Positions 1 through 8,437 are shown, counted from the stretch's first letter. The stretch is DNA of 20,763 nt from Plasmodium relictum (GCF_900005765.1 NW_021628364.1:1-20763); one strand, 5' to 3'. The notes: generated by a model not told the origin, from the sequence alone. Program-made: numbers and translations.

Positions 1-568
1 ATACATCTTTGTAATTTAAAAAAAAAAAAAAAATTAAATAAAAATATTTTTTTTTTTTGGGGAAGAGTTTTTTGAAAGAAATGTTATGTTATAATATGTT
101 TTAATTTTTAGTGTAAATAAAAATTAAAAGAAAGAAATGTTATGTTATGTTATGTTATGTTTTAATTTTTAGTGTAAATAAAAATTAAAAGAAAGAAATG
201 TTAACTTATTAAAAACTTAAGAGATAAGAGAAATGTTTATGTATTATTCAATGCATATTTTTGAAATAACATTGAATATCATAAAATTTTGACTTAATAA
301 ATTGTTATAAATTATTTGTATGTTTTTAATTAAAAGAAGATATTAATTCTTTGTAAATAAAAACTCATTTATAACTGTTAATAGGTTTATTAAAAGATGC
401 AGTAAAATTTAACTTCAATTAAATATTATGCATCATAAGAAAACAGTATATATATATATAATAAAAACGAATATATATATATAAACGTATACTTAGTTAT
501 ACATGCTCTTTATTAATTTGTTTGTTTAATACTCTAGCAAAGTCATTAAACGGGCAATTAATAAGCCA
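1..568 (+). mobile_element. LTR-A, Ty3/Gypsy-type LTR, 5' end outside the window
   Basis: This copy begins mid-LTR at the 'atacatctttgtaattt' block and runs to the LTR 3' end, 'gggcaattaataagcca'. It shares the ordered landmarks of the other copies: 'aacttaagagata', 'aataacattgaat', 'tttttaattaaaagaa', 'attatgcatcataag', a TA tract, 'ctttattaatttgttt' and 'actctagcaaagtcatt'. It carries a private tandem duplication at 74-203. Only 9 bp (569-577) separate it from LTR-B in the same orientation. Its left target-site copy lies outside the window. Confidence 0.8.
74..203 (+). repeat. Short tandem duplication inside LTR-A
   Basis: A 56-bp unit (74-129, starting gaaagaaatgttatg) is followed by a 61-bp copy (130-190) and a 13-base start of a third (191-203). 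The second unit is longer by one extra 5-bp step, because it contains a short run of atgtt repeats. No other LTR in the window has this block, so the duplication arose in this copy. Confidence 0.85.
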
Positions 569-577
569 ATAGGTAAT

Positions 578-1113
578 TGGTTAATAAAATATGTTATTAA
601 CCTTTTGTAGTACACTAAGCTAGTTTACTAGTCTTGTACATACAAGTTAGCCATGCACTGACGCTAGTTAAAAAAAAAAAAAAAAACTATTTTTTTTTGT
701 TGTGGATGTTAGTGTTTCGAATATAAATAAAGAATTAATTTTTTACTTATTAAAACTTAAGAGATAAAAAAATAATGTTTATGTTATATTCAATATATAT
801 TTTTGAAATAACATTCAATAATTTAGAGTTTTGACGTTATTAATTGCTATAGTTCGTCTGTATATTTTTAATTAAAAGAATAAGTAATTCTTTGTAAATA
901 AAAACTCCTTTATAACAATTAATAGGTCTATTAAAAGATGTAGTAATATTAAACTCAGATTAAATATTATGCATCATAAGAAAACTATATATATATAATA
1001 AAAACGAATATATATATATATATATATAAACGTATACTTAGCTATACATACTCTTTATTAATTTGTTTGTTTAATACACTAGCAAAGTTATTAAAAGGTC
1101 AATTGATAAATCA
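578..1113 (+). mobile_element. LTR-B, solo LTR inserted in the reverse transcriptase region
   Basis: A copy with both ends: it starts TGGTTAATAAAATATG and ends CAATTGATAAATCA (TG...CA). Its flanks, gtaat on the left (573-577) and ctaat on the right (1114-1118), match at 4 of 5 positions and are a plausible decayed 5-bp target duplication. At 536 bp it is shorter than other copies because the segment between two poly-A/poly-T tracts, which carries the 'atacatctttgtaatt' block elsewhere, is missing near 670-705. Its orientation is opposite to the minus-strand pol next to it, so it is a later insertion and not that element's own 3' LTR. Confidence 0.8.
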
Positions 1114-1118
1114 CTAAT

Positions 1119-1732
1119 AGAGGTTTTATATAATTTGCACTTTTCCTTATTTATTTCAAGATTGTTGTCCATCAACAATTTATAAACTCTTTTTAAAACA
1201 TTATGATGTTCATTTATAGTTTTTGTTAAAATGATGATGTCATCAATATACACAAGTATGCAATTCTCTTGAATTAATTCCATAAAAATGTTTTCCATTA
1301 TTCTTTGAAATTGTATAAAACTTATTTTCAATCTAAATGGTAACACATTAAACACAAATGTACCATGTTTGGGAACTATAAAACTTGTATATTACTTACC
1401 ATTCTCTTCTAGTGCAATATTCTAAAAACCATTTTTGGATCTATTTTTGAAAACCATTTAGTACCATGAAACGTTTGAAATTTGTGTTTCATATGAGGAA
1501 TAACATATAAATCATCTAATATAAATTTATTCAAATAGCGATAATCTATAGTAGTTCTCCACTGTCCGTCTTTCTTCCTTATCATTACAATAGGTGAAGT
1601 CCATTCAGAATTAACAACTTTACTTATAACATTCAATTGTAACAGTTCGTCTACTTTTTGGTGTTATATTGTTAACATTTTTTCACTTAATGGCCTAGGG
1701 CTATAACGACGAGCTTTCCCTTGTACCTTAAT
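1119..1732 (-). pseudogene. pol: Reverse transcriptase fragment of Ty3/Gypsy pol
   Basis: The minus-strand translation carries the ordered RT blocks. From 1732 there is 'ARRYSPRPLSEKM' and a linker ending in 'ELLQLNVI'. Then come 'WTSPIVMIRKKDG', 'WRTTIDYRYLN' and 'FSKID', whose first catalytic Asp is at 1439-1441. After a frameshift between 1409 and 1355 follow 'NVLPFRLKISFIQFQRIM' and the catalytic box YIDD at 1239-1250, then a thumb-side stretch ending 'EKCKLYKTSI'. An in-frame TAA lies at 1664-1666. The coding match stops exactly where LTR-B begins, so the RT C-terminus and RNase H are missing. The family normally copies element RNA into cDNA in a particle. This copy cannot, because of the stop, the frameshift and the truncation. 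The Ty3/Gypsy assignment rests on motif order and is strong. Confidence 0.88.
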
Positions 1733-1867
1733 AGAAATTTTCTATTTATTGTTGTGTTTCATATTTTTATTTTCCCAATTTTTAACACTCTTTTCTAATA
1801 AAATTTTTCATTTTATTTTTATTCTTCTGATCATTTAAATCGGATTTGTCAATAAAATTTGGTATTA

Positions 1868-2210
1868 CTTTTTGATTTTATTTTTTTCTTTTTCTTCTGT
1901 ATTTTCAGCTTTAACTTCCATAGTATATGCATTCTTTTCATATTTTTCTTGAATAATAAGTCTTAATTGTTTCATTATCGTCATGTTTAGTAAAATTAGA
2001 AGTTTATTTTCTTTTATGATTACAAACCTTATTTTAATTGTTCTACCACTAGATAGTATTTTTATTACAGCCTTTTCAGATTTTCTCGCATTATTTCTAA
2101 CAAATAATCCTCTAATTGAAAAAGGTAAAATTGTTAAATCAGTCTCTATATTTGCATCTGCTTAGTCTAGTAAGATGTTTACTACTTTTCCATTAACGTC
2201 TACTAATCGT
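1868..2210 (-). pseudogene. pro: Retropepsin-like aspartic protease remnant with destroyed active site
   Basis: Downstream of the zinc knuckle and in the same minus-strand frame, the translation reads 'VNGKVVNILLD', the strand leading into a retropepsin active site (family form hhLLD[ST]GA). Immediately after this Asp comes TAA (2162-2164) and then Ala-Asp, so the Ser/Thr and Gly of the triad are absent. The stop plus an apparent one-codon shortening explain this. After the stop the same frame stays open to about 1868, and includes 'IKIRFVIIKENKLLILLNM', reminiscent of the second hydrophobic block of retropepsins. It would have matured the gag-pol polyprotein. This copy is catalytically dead. 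Assignment rests on position and the LLD motif and is moderate. Confidence 0.65.
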
Positions 2211-3406
2211 CTTTTATACTTCTCACAGTATTGATTATCTCCATAGTATTCAATTATATTAACACAAGATATGTCTCCTTTTGATTTCTCTAAATAATCA
2301 TTATCTTCAGACTCTTTTACTGATTCGTCATGTTCATTAATCTTATGAACTCTATTTCGTTTTCGAGTAAAGTCTTCATCACTTTCCTTAGCTTGTTTTT
2401 TTTTATACCTTTCTTTTTCTCTCTCTTTTTGTTTTGTGATATATTTTACCTGTTTATCAAGATATCTTTGCACTTGACGAATTCTTTGTGGATTAGTTTC
2501 ATTTTTAAACATTTTAACATGTATATCATATCTCATATTTGTTATTATTCCTTTAATTTCATCTTCATTATCTCTTAATATCTTATTTTTGCATATATCT
2601 GCTAAATGCCCCATTATGTAACAATTTGAACATCTTTTCTTACGATGTATGCCTTCTTTCTTAAAATAACCTATTTATCCACAACAGTAACATTTAATAA
2701 TTGCTTTATTTTAATAATAATTGTCTCTCTATTATTCCTACTATCTGTGTTGTATATTTCTATTCTCCTTGATCTTGATTCATTTCTTTTTACTAATTCT
2801 ATTTCCCTTAGTCCATAACATCTTTAAAAATTTCATTACCTAATATATTTATGGGAATTATGTCTCTTACATCAGTAGTATATGTTCTCTGAATTTTCTC
2901 CAAAGGCCCAATTTTGTTAGGCGACTACATCCTTCCATACATAAACAACTTTTAGCATAAATTGTACGATCATTAATAAAAATATATATAGCTTCAAGTA
3001 CAGTCGCTTTCTCTTTTGCATTAATAATCTTTGCCAATATTTTATATCTTTCCGTTTTATTTCTAAATATAGATCTTGCTAGAACTATTTGTAATTGTAA
3101 TATATTAGCTATTTATTCGTTATTTGAAAAATTACCTAAATTCTTTTTGTAGATAGAAGAAACCATGGATTACAGTATCATACTTATTTCATTTCTGGAT
3201 AATCCTTGTATTTTTATTTTGTTTTCAAAAACTGTGAACCATTCAAAATAACCTTTTAATGATGTATCATTAAATTCTGGTAATCCTCCATGTATTTTGA
3301 TTCTACTAATTTTATTATCACTCTTCACCTTGAAAACATAAAATTGGTCAAATAATACAATATCAACAAATATGTTCAAATTAATATTATTTATTTCTTT
3401 TTCCAT
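2165..3406 (-). pseudogene. gag: gag remnant with one intact CCHC zinc knuckle
   Basis: The apparent start ATG is at 3404-3406 on the minus strand. The first 78 codons include 'GGLPEFNDTSLKGYFEWF', which resembles the 'PxFxG...W...F' opening of the retrotransposon gag capsid domain. The middle (about 3169-2700) is broken by stops and shifts. Two zinc knuckles follow. The upstream one has C-Y-C-C-G at 2692-2678, then a stop (2675-2677), with Tyr for His and Gly for the last Cys. The downstream one, at 2632-2591, is a perfect CX2CX4HX4C (C-S-N-C ... G-H ... I-C). A Lys/Glu-rich linker, 2590-2200, then leads in frame into the protease. Gag packages element RNA in particles. This copy is a pseudogene. 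Confidence 0.8.
2591..2632 (-). other. Intact CCHC zinc knuckle (CX2CX4HX4C)
   Basis: Fourteen minus-strand codons encode Cys at positions 1, 4 and 14 and His at position 9, exactly CX2CX4HX4C. In retroelement gag proteins this knuckle binds RNA. It is the clearest gag landmark in the window. Confidence 0.9.
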
Positions 3407-3471
3407 TCTTTTAAATTGCTAATACAAGGGGTTATGTTTACGCTGGCTTCAATTATCCTGCAGCTGCTGTC
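3407..3471 (-). other. GC-richer leader between LTR-C and gag (candidate primer-binding region)
   Basis: Between the LTR-C edge and the gag ATG lie about 65 bp that are markedly richer in G+C than anything nearby, containing cagcagctgcagg and gccagcg on the minus strand. In LTR retrotransposons the tRNA primer-binding site lies here, just inside the 5' LTR. I cannot match it to a specific tRNA 3' end. Confidence 0.4.
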
Positions 3472-4063
3472 AATTATTTTATTAATTGCCCACTTAATGA
3501 ATTTGCTAGAGTATTTAACAAACAAATTAATAAGGAGCATGTATAACTAAGTATACGTTTATATATATATATAATGTATTCTTATGATGCATAATGTTTA
3601 ATCGGAATTAAATTTTACTGCATCTTTTAATAGACCCTATTAACTGTTATAAGTGAGTTTTTATTTACAAAAAATTAGTATCTTCTTTTAATTAAAAACA
3701 TAAAAACAAATTATAACAATAAATAAAGTCAAAACTTTAATTTATTCAATGTCATTTTAAAAATATACATTGAATATAATATAAACATTATTCGTTTTAT
3801 ATCTTAAGTTTTTATAAGTTAATTCTTTATTTAATTCGAAAAACAAATGTCTACTGAAAATAACAAAAAAAAAAAAATAATTTAATTTTTTTTTTTTTAA
3901 TTACAAAGATGTATATAAATAAAATAAACAAACAAAAAAAAAAATAACTTTATATATATTTTTTTTTTTTTAACTAGCGTCAGTGCATGGCTAACTTGTA
4001 TATACACTATTAGTAAACTAGCTTAGTGTACTACAAAAGGTTAATAACATTTTTTATTAACCA
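3472..4063 (-). mobile_element. LTR-C, 5' LTR of the minus-strand gag-pol element
   Basis: About 592 bp. On the plus strand it runs from 'attttattaattgccc', through 'ttgctagagtatt', a TA tract, 'cttatgatgcataatg', 'tttttaattaaaa' reversed blocks and 'aactagcgtcagtgcatggc', to the terminal palindrome ggttaataa-catttt-ttattaacc and a final CA. It lies directly upstream of gag and reads in gag's direction, as a 5' LTR should. The gag-proximal edge is degenerate, so the 3472 boundary is good to only a few bases. Confidence 0.8.
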
Positions 4064-5060
4064 GATATCTAATTAGCGAAATTAAATAAAGTTGAAATGT
4101 TAATATATTAAAAAGATAAATAATAAAATTATAATAATAACTAAATTTATTGTAAAAAAATATATTTAAATAAAAATGAATTTGTATTTAATTTATCAAA
4201 AAATATAATATATTAGCATAAAAAATGCATGCATCATAACTATAGCATTTTTGATTCTCTGAAAAAAGTTAAATCTCTCTCATATATCTATTTATATAAT
4301 TATAAACTAATGGTATATCATTATAAGTAAGATCATGATAATTTATTTTATGTATAACGATATGCATGTTTCTAAAAATTATAATTAACAAAAAGCAAAA
4401 AAATGTTTTTTTATTCTTAAAAATAACTGTTTTTTGCATGTATATCTAAAAAAAAAAAAAATAGAAAAATAAAATAATAATGTAAATATTTTATTATTTT
4501 ACAAAAAGTAGAAAACTTACTAAAAAAATAAAAAATAATTGTTAAATCTATATAAAAGCCATAATTTATGTAAAAATATATGAACTAAAAATTATTGTTC
4601 TAATAATTAGGTTTTCCATTTTAAAAGAATTAAAAATAAAAATAAAATTTTAATATTAGATATATATAGTATTTTATTATTATGAATAGACTCTCAATAT
4701 AGCATAAAAGATTTATTACAAATTTTAAGTTTAAAAAAATTTATTTAAATAATTTTTGAATAATTCCGTTCGTCAATATTATTTTTTTTTTGTATATATT
4801 AGCATTCTTATTTGTTTTATTTAAGTATCGATAGCACTAATACAATTTAAAGGTAAATGTATTGTTATATTTAATAATGAATAATTAAGAATTATATTTT
4901 ATGTAATAAAAATTTTTTTTCATTTTAAAAACATAAGAATTTATTACAGTTTATAGTAATATCTTAAACTTTCTTATAAATCTTTAAAAAGGAGTTAAAA
5001 TAACACTATTTCACTATATTAGCTTCCCTAACTTTATTGTTATACTATAAAAGTATAAAA
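4064..5060. other. Gene-free A/T-rich spacer upstream of the tryptophan-rich gene
   Basis: I see no open frame of note, no RNA gene and no clear LTR match. The stretch is homopolymeric A and T runs of the kind typical of Plasmodium intergenic DNA. It presumably holds the promoter of the gene at 5061, but no specific element can be supported. Confidence 0.6.
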
Positions 5061-6304
5061 ATGAATACATTCATCTTTTGTTTGAAGATTGTTACATTTT
5101 CCCTTTTAATATGGATATTCCAATGCTTTTTCAATGTAAGATATAATTCATATATCATATGCATACATAGACTTTTTTTTTAATTTTCTGTAATTATTTA
5201 TTTAATTTAATACTCTAGCAAAAAAATAAAGAAATTTTTCTTAATAATTTTTATTTTGTATAATAGTGTAATTCCAGTAAATTGATGTTTAATCAAAATA
5301 TAAAAGAGGAAATATTTGGATTAAAATATAAGAGAGCACTAGGAGAGACCTCAGAATTAAAAAACGAAAATCTATTTGACGATATAAAATTTATAGATGA
5401 AGACCCAGATACTGATGAAGCATTGACACGGGAACAAGAAAAAGTTCCAAAAATAGAAACTACAATTCAATCAAGACATGATGAAGATGAAAGTGATGAT
5501 GAAGAAAATGAAACAGAAGAGTTGTATACATTCCATTCAAGTATATCCGAGAAATGGAATAGTAATATTACACAAATGTGGAATATTTTTTGTAGTCAAA
5601 CAAGAGGATTTGACCTCAATTGGAGAGCTCGTAAGTGGTATGATGTGTGGCATCCTAGATTAAGTTATGAAATTTATAAAACTGATGTGATTATTTTTGA
5701 AACATCTCATCCTATTGAAGAAAAAAAAAAAATAGTTGATAAATGTTTAGGAGATATGATGAAAGATTTCAAGCATTTTATATTTCAATGCAAAGAAGAA
5801 TGGAATAAATGGGGAATATTAGAAGCTGAAAGAAGAGAACATCAAGAAATGATGTTAAAAAAAGCAGATGATTCCTATGAAAAAGAGAAAGAAAAAAAAG
5901 GGGGATCTACACAGTCAGTTTCTGAGTCACTTTATGGAGATAGTGATGAACAAAGAAAATTCTACAGAAAATTATCTATGGATTGGAATAATATGGTTGC
6001 AAGTATGTGGAAACTCTACATTTTAAAAACAAAAGGAATCGATAATATATGGAAAAATAAAAAATGGAGGAAAGAATGGCATTCAATTATTGTTTTGGAA
6101 AAGACTGAATTACAACTGAATTTTATTGAAGAAAAGGTTCCTTTTCGTGAAAGAATTAGTTTATTTAACGAATGGACAATTGATCTCTTAAGTAGATTTG
6201 ACTTATTTTTAAAGAAATGTATCGCAGAATGGAATGAAAGAAAATCAATGGAATCAAAAGATTCAGGAGATTCAGAAGGTTCAAAAGATGTAGAAGTTGA
6301 TTAA
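5061..6304 (+). CDS. Two-exon secreted, PEXEL-bearing tryptophan-rich protein with two W-repeats (TRAg/PHIST-like)
   Basis: Exon 1 (5061-5135) encodes 25 residues with a hydrophobic core ('LKIVTFSLLIWIF'), a signal sequence. Intron 5136-5266 (GTAAGA...AATAG, phase 0) leads to exon 2 (5267-6304, TAA stop), giving 370 residues. Residues 48-52 are R-A-L-G-E, an RxLxE export (PEXEL) motif at the usual distance from the signal sequence. In this family context plasmepsin V cuts such motifs and the protein is exported into the host erythrocyte. An acidic stretch (about 80-112) precedes two W-repeats, 122-207 and 265-347. Each shows W-x7-W-x13-W-x4-W-x3-W, then after 50 residues another W preceded by Cys at -4. 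A charged linker separates them and the tail is Ser/Asp/Lys-rich. No second membrane segment is seen. The architecture fits tryptophan-rich antigens. A PHIST-type or avian-specific family is possible, so the exact family is uncertain. Confidence 0.85.
5136..5266 (+). other. Intron of the tryptophan-rich gene
   Basis: A 131-bp intron with donor GTAAGATA after an AAT codon and acceptor TTTGTATAATAG. The acceptor AG belongs to an in-frame TAG (5264-5266) that otherwise closes the exon-2 frame, so splicing here is the simplest way to join the signal-sequence exon. Both sides are phase 0. The last 40 bases are T-rich. Confidence 0.82.
5190..5230 (+). repeat. Possible LTR 3'-tail relic inside the intron
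   Basis: 'tttaatactctagcaaa' at 5206-5222 is identical over 17 bases to the conserved 3' tail of the plus-sense LTRs (for example LTR-A near 526-542). The preceding bases also follow the tail's 'ttaatttgtttg' pattern loosely. The match ends before the terminal 'gggcaattaataaatca'. Chance is possible in such A/T-rich DNA, but the CTCTAGC core is unusual here. Confidence 0.45.
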
Positions 6305-6534
6305 GTACAGTAAATAAAAAAAAGTAAATGAATAAAATATAAAATATATATAAATGTCCTTGTAAAGAAATTTAATAGGATAAAATTGAAGAGAAAAAGA
6401 GATAGACGAAGAAATGAAACGGAAAAATAAAATATCCGTATAACTATTCAACAAATATTCTGTTAGTTATGGGCAAAAGGGAAAAACATAGAGTAATAAA
6501 AGTTTAAATATGTGTATAATATAAAAATAAGAAG

Positions 6535-6581
<47 letters not shown>

Positions 6582-7104
6582 AAGAATTATATAAAATTAC
6601 TTTAACAACATGTTTAGTTTATTTTTACTCAATAGAAAAAATTTATATAATATTTTGCGTGCCTTTAATACACCATTTTAGTTATTTTGCTTTGCCTTTA
6701 TTTAAATTAATATTCTTTTAGTATTTAACAAAATTTTTTTTTTAAATAATTTTTAATTTTTGTCATAGATCATGAATGGCATAAGAACAAAATGTCCTAT
6801 TGCTCTTTAACATAAATTGTATTCCGTTTGTTTTATATATGTCTTCATATATACATAAGATTTGTTGTGTTTTTACCTATGTGAGGTGATATATGATTTT
6901 GTTTTTTTAATTTTTCAAAAATTATAATTAATTTAAATAACATTATTAATGTATCGATGAATTCGTAATTATATGTTAAATATAAAATTATTATTATTTT
7001 TAAATTATCATTAAATTTTATGTTTTTCTTTCAATCTTAAAGATAACTAGGAGAACATTTAAAAGAATAATATCATAGTATATTTGTTACAGAATTTAGA
7101 CTAT
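6305..7104. other. Gene-free spacer with 3' flank of the tryptophan-rich gene
   Basis: The first part probably holds the 3' UTR. The rest is A/T-rich, with a TA microsatellite at 6538-6578. The open frame across 6512-6721 is driven by that microsatellite and has no family features. I see nothing else. Confidence 0.6.
6538..6578. repeat. (AT)n microsatellite, 41 bp
   Basis: An uninterrupted alternating A/T run, the longest in the gene flanks. Probably length-polymorphic. Confidence 0.95.
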
Positions 7105-7172
7105 TGATTTATTAATTGGCTGCTTAATGATTTTGCTAGAGTATTAAACAAACTAATTATTAAAGAACATGT
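7105..7172 (-). mobile_element. LTR-D, 68-bp LTR end fragment
   Basis: It begins TGATTTATTAATTGGC and continues through 'ttgctagagtattaaacaaac' to 'gaacatgt', matching the corresponding end of LTR-F and LTR-C. It then stops abruptly at the first base of LTR-E (TGGTTAATAA). It is an LTR cut off by insertion or recombination at the LTR-E edge. The rest of this copy is not found on the far side of LTR-E. Confidence 0.8.
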
Positions 7173-7648
7173 TGGTTAATAAAAGATATTATTAACCTTT
7201 TATAGTATATTGAGTTAGTTTACTGGTCGTGTATGTACAAATTAGCCATGTACTGATTCTAGTTAAAAAAAAAAAAATTAAGTTATTTCTTTTTGTTTTG
7301 TTTATTTTTATATTATATACATCTTGTAGTTAAAAAAAAAAAATTAAAATTATTTTTTTTTTTTTCTGTTGTGGATTGATGTTTGTTCGAATTAAAAAGA
7401 GAATTAATTTTTGTTACATGAAAAACTTAAAGAAACAAAAAGTATAATGCTTATGTTATATTCAATGCCTATTTTTTAAAATAACATTGAATGAATTAGA
7501 GTTTTAACTTTTGTTAATTGTTATAAATTGTACGTATGTTTTTAATTAAAAGAATAAACTGATTCTTTGTAAATAAAAACTCCTTTATAACAGTTTAACA
7601 TAATTATTAAAAAATGCAGTAACATTTAATATTCAAATTAAATATTAT

Positions 7649-7653
7649 GCATC
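7649..7653. repeat. Left target-site duplication GCATC of LTR-F
   Basis: GCATC directly precedes the TG of LTR-F and recurs at 8273-8277 directly after its CA. Intact LTRs contain a single GCATC at this point (tatgcatcataag), so one copy is the duplicated target. Confidence 0.92.
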
Positions 7654-8272
7654 TGATTTATTAATTGCCGCTTAATGACTTTGCTAGAGTATTAAACAAA
7701 CAAATTAATAGAGAGCATGTATAAATAAATATGCGTTTTTAAATATATATATATATATACTTGTTTTATTATATATATAATGGTTTCTTATGATGAATAA
7801 TATTTAATTTGAATTAAATTTTACTACATCTTTTAATAGACCTATTAATTGTTATAAATGAGTTTTTATTTACAAAGAATTAGTTTATTCTTTTAATTAA
7901 AAACATAAAAATACATTATAATAATTAATAAATTCAAAATTTTAATTTATTCAATGTTATTTCAAAAATATATATTGAACATAACATAAATATTATTCGT
8001 TTTATATCTTAAATTTTTAAGAGTAAAAGTTATTTCTTTATTTAATTCTAAGAAACAAAAACAAATATTCAGCAATCTCCAAAAAAAAAAAAATAATTTT
8101 AGTTTTTTTTTTAAATTACAAAGATATATATATATAAAAATAAACAAACAAACAAAAATAACTTTATATTTTTTTTTTTTAACTAGCGTCAATGCATGGC
8201 TAACTTACACATACACAACTAGTAAGCTAGCTTAATGTACTATAAAAGGTTAATAATATCTTTTATTAGCCA
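7654..8272 (-). mobile_element. LTR-F, complete solo LTR nested in LTR-E
   Basis: A 619-bp complete copy. On the plus strand it starts TGATTTATTAATTGCCG and ends with the palindrome ggttaataa-tatctt-ttattagcc and CA. Perfect 5-bp GCATC duplications flank it, and LTR-E resumes without loss on the other side. This is the cleanest evidence in the window that the repeat is an integrase-inserted LTR. No internal sequence remains, so it is a solo LTR formed by LTR-LTR recombination. Confidence 0.92.
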
Positions 8273-8277
8273 GCATC
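8273..8277. repeat. Right target-site duplication GCATC of LTR-F
   Basis: Perfect match to 7649-7653, as expected for 5-bp staggered integration. Confidence 0.92.
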
Positions 8278-8437
8278 ATAAGAAACCATTATATATATAA
8301 TAAAAATAAGTATATATATATATATTTAAAAACGTATATTTATTTATGCATACTCTTTGTAAATTTGTTTGTTTAATACTCTAGCAAAGTCATTAAACAG
8401 CCATTTAATCAGACCTAGAATATAGAAAGAAAAATAA

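Larger units (their letters stand above)
1114..4063 (-). mobile_element. Degenerate Ty3/Gypsy retrotransposon: 5' LTR, leader, gag, protease, partial RT
   Basis: Read on the minus strand the order is LTR-C (4063 to about 3472), a short leader, gag (from 3406), zinc knuckle (2632-2591), protease (about 2210-1870) and reverse transcriptase (1732-1119). PR before RT fits Ty3/Gypsy or Ty1/Copia and excludes LINEs. The RT motif style and YIDD favour Ty3/Gypsy, and the detached integrase at 8438-10023 lies far away on the other strand. The open stretches at 3406-3170, 2614-2162 and 1732-1409 share one reading frame, which suggests an original continuous gag-pol reading frame. The RT end, RNase H and integrase are lost where LTR-B begins. 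Many stops and at least one frameshift make it non-functional. Confidence 0.85.
7173..8411 (+). mobile_element. LTR-E, LTR interrupted by a nested LTR
   Basis: Part 1 (7173-7653) runs from TGGTTAATAAAAGATA to 'aatattatgcatc'. Part 2 (8273-8411) resumes with 'gcatcataagaaacc' and ends 'ccatttaatca'. Without LTR-F and one GCATC copy it is about 615 bp and collinear with LTR-A. The terminal palindrome is ggttaataa-aagata-ttattaacc. Integrase sequence in the same sense begins 27 bp after its end, so it may be the 5' LTR of that internally deleted element. Outer flanks (catgt, gacct) do not match. Confidence 0.88.

Noticed and set aside
1-700. Telomere or telomere-associated repeat at the left edge
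   Set aside because: No TTTAGGG/CCCTAAA-like heptamer run is present. The repeats there are LTR-A and its private 5-bp-step duplication.
2330-2578. Plus-strand frame opposite gag (also 1983-2165)
   Set aside because: Phe/Ile/Ser-rich shadow of the Lys/Glu-rich gag-protease frame on the minus strand.
5478-5663. Second plus-strand frame inside exon 2 of the tryptophan-rich gene
   Set aside because: Shifted-frame shadow of the real exon. The tryptophan modules are in the main frame.
6512-6721. Small open frame with a Tyr-Ile run
   Set aside because: The run is translation of the TA microsatellite. No domain, conservation or gene structure supports it.
7962-8192. Small minus-strand frames within LTRs (also 10839-11024 and 12778-12960)
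   Set aside because: They are translations of LTR sequence, poly-A/T and TA tracts. Equivalent LTR copies do not keep them open.
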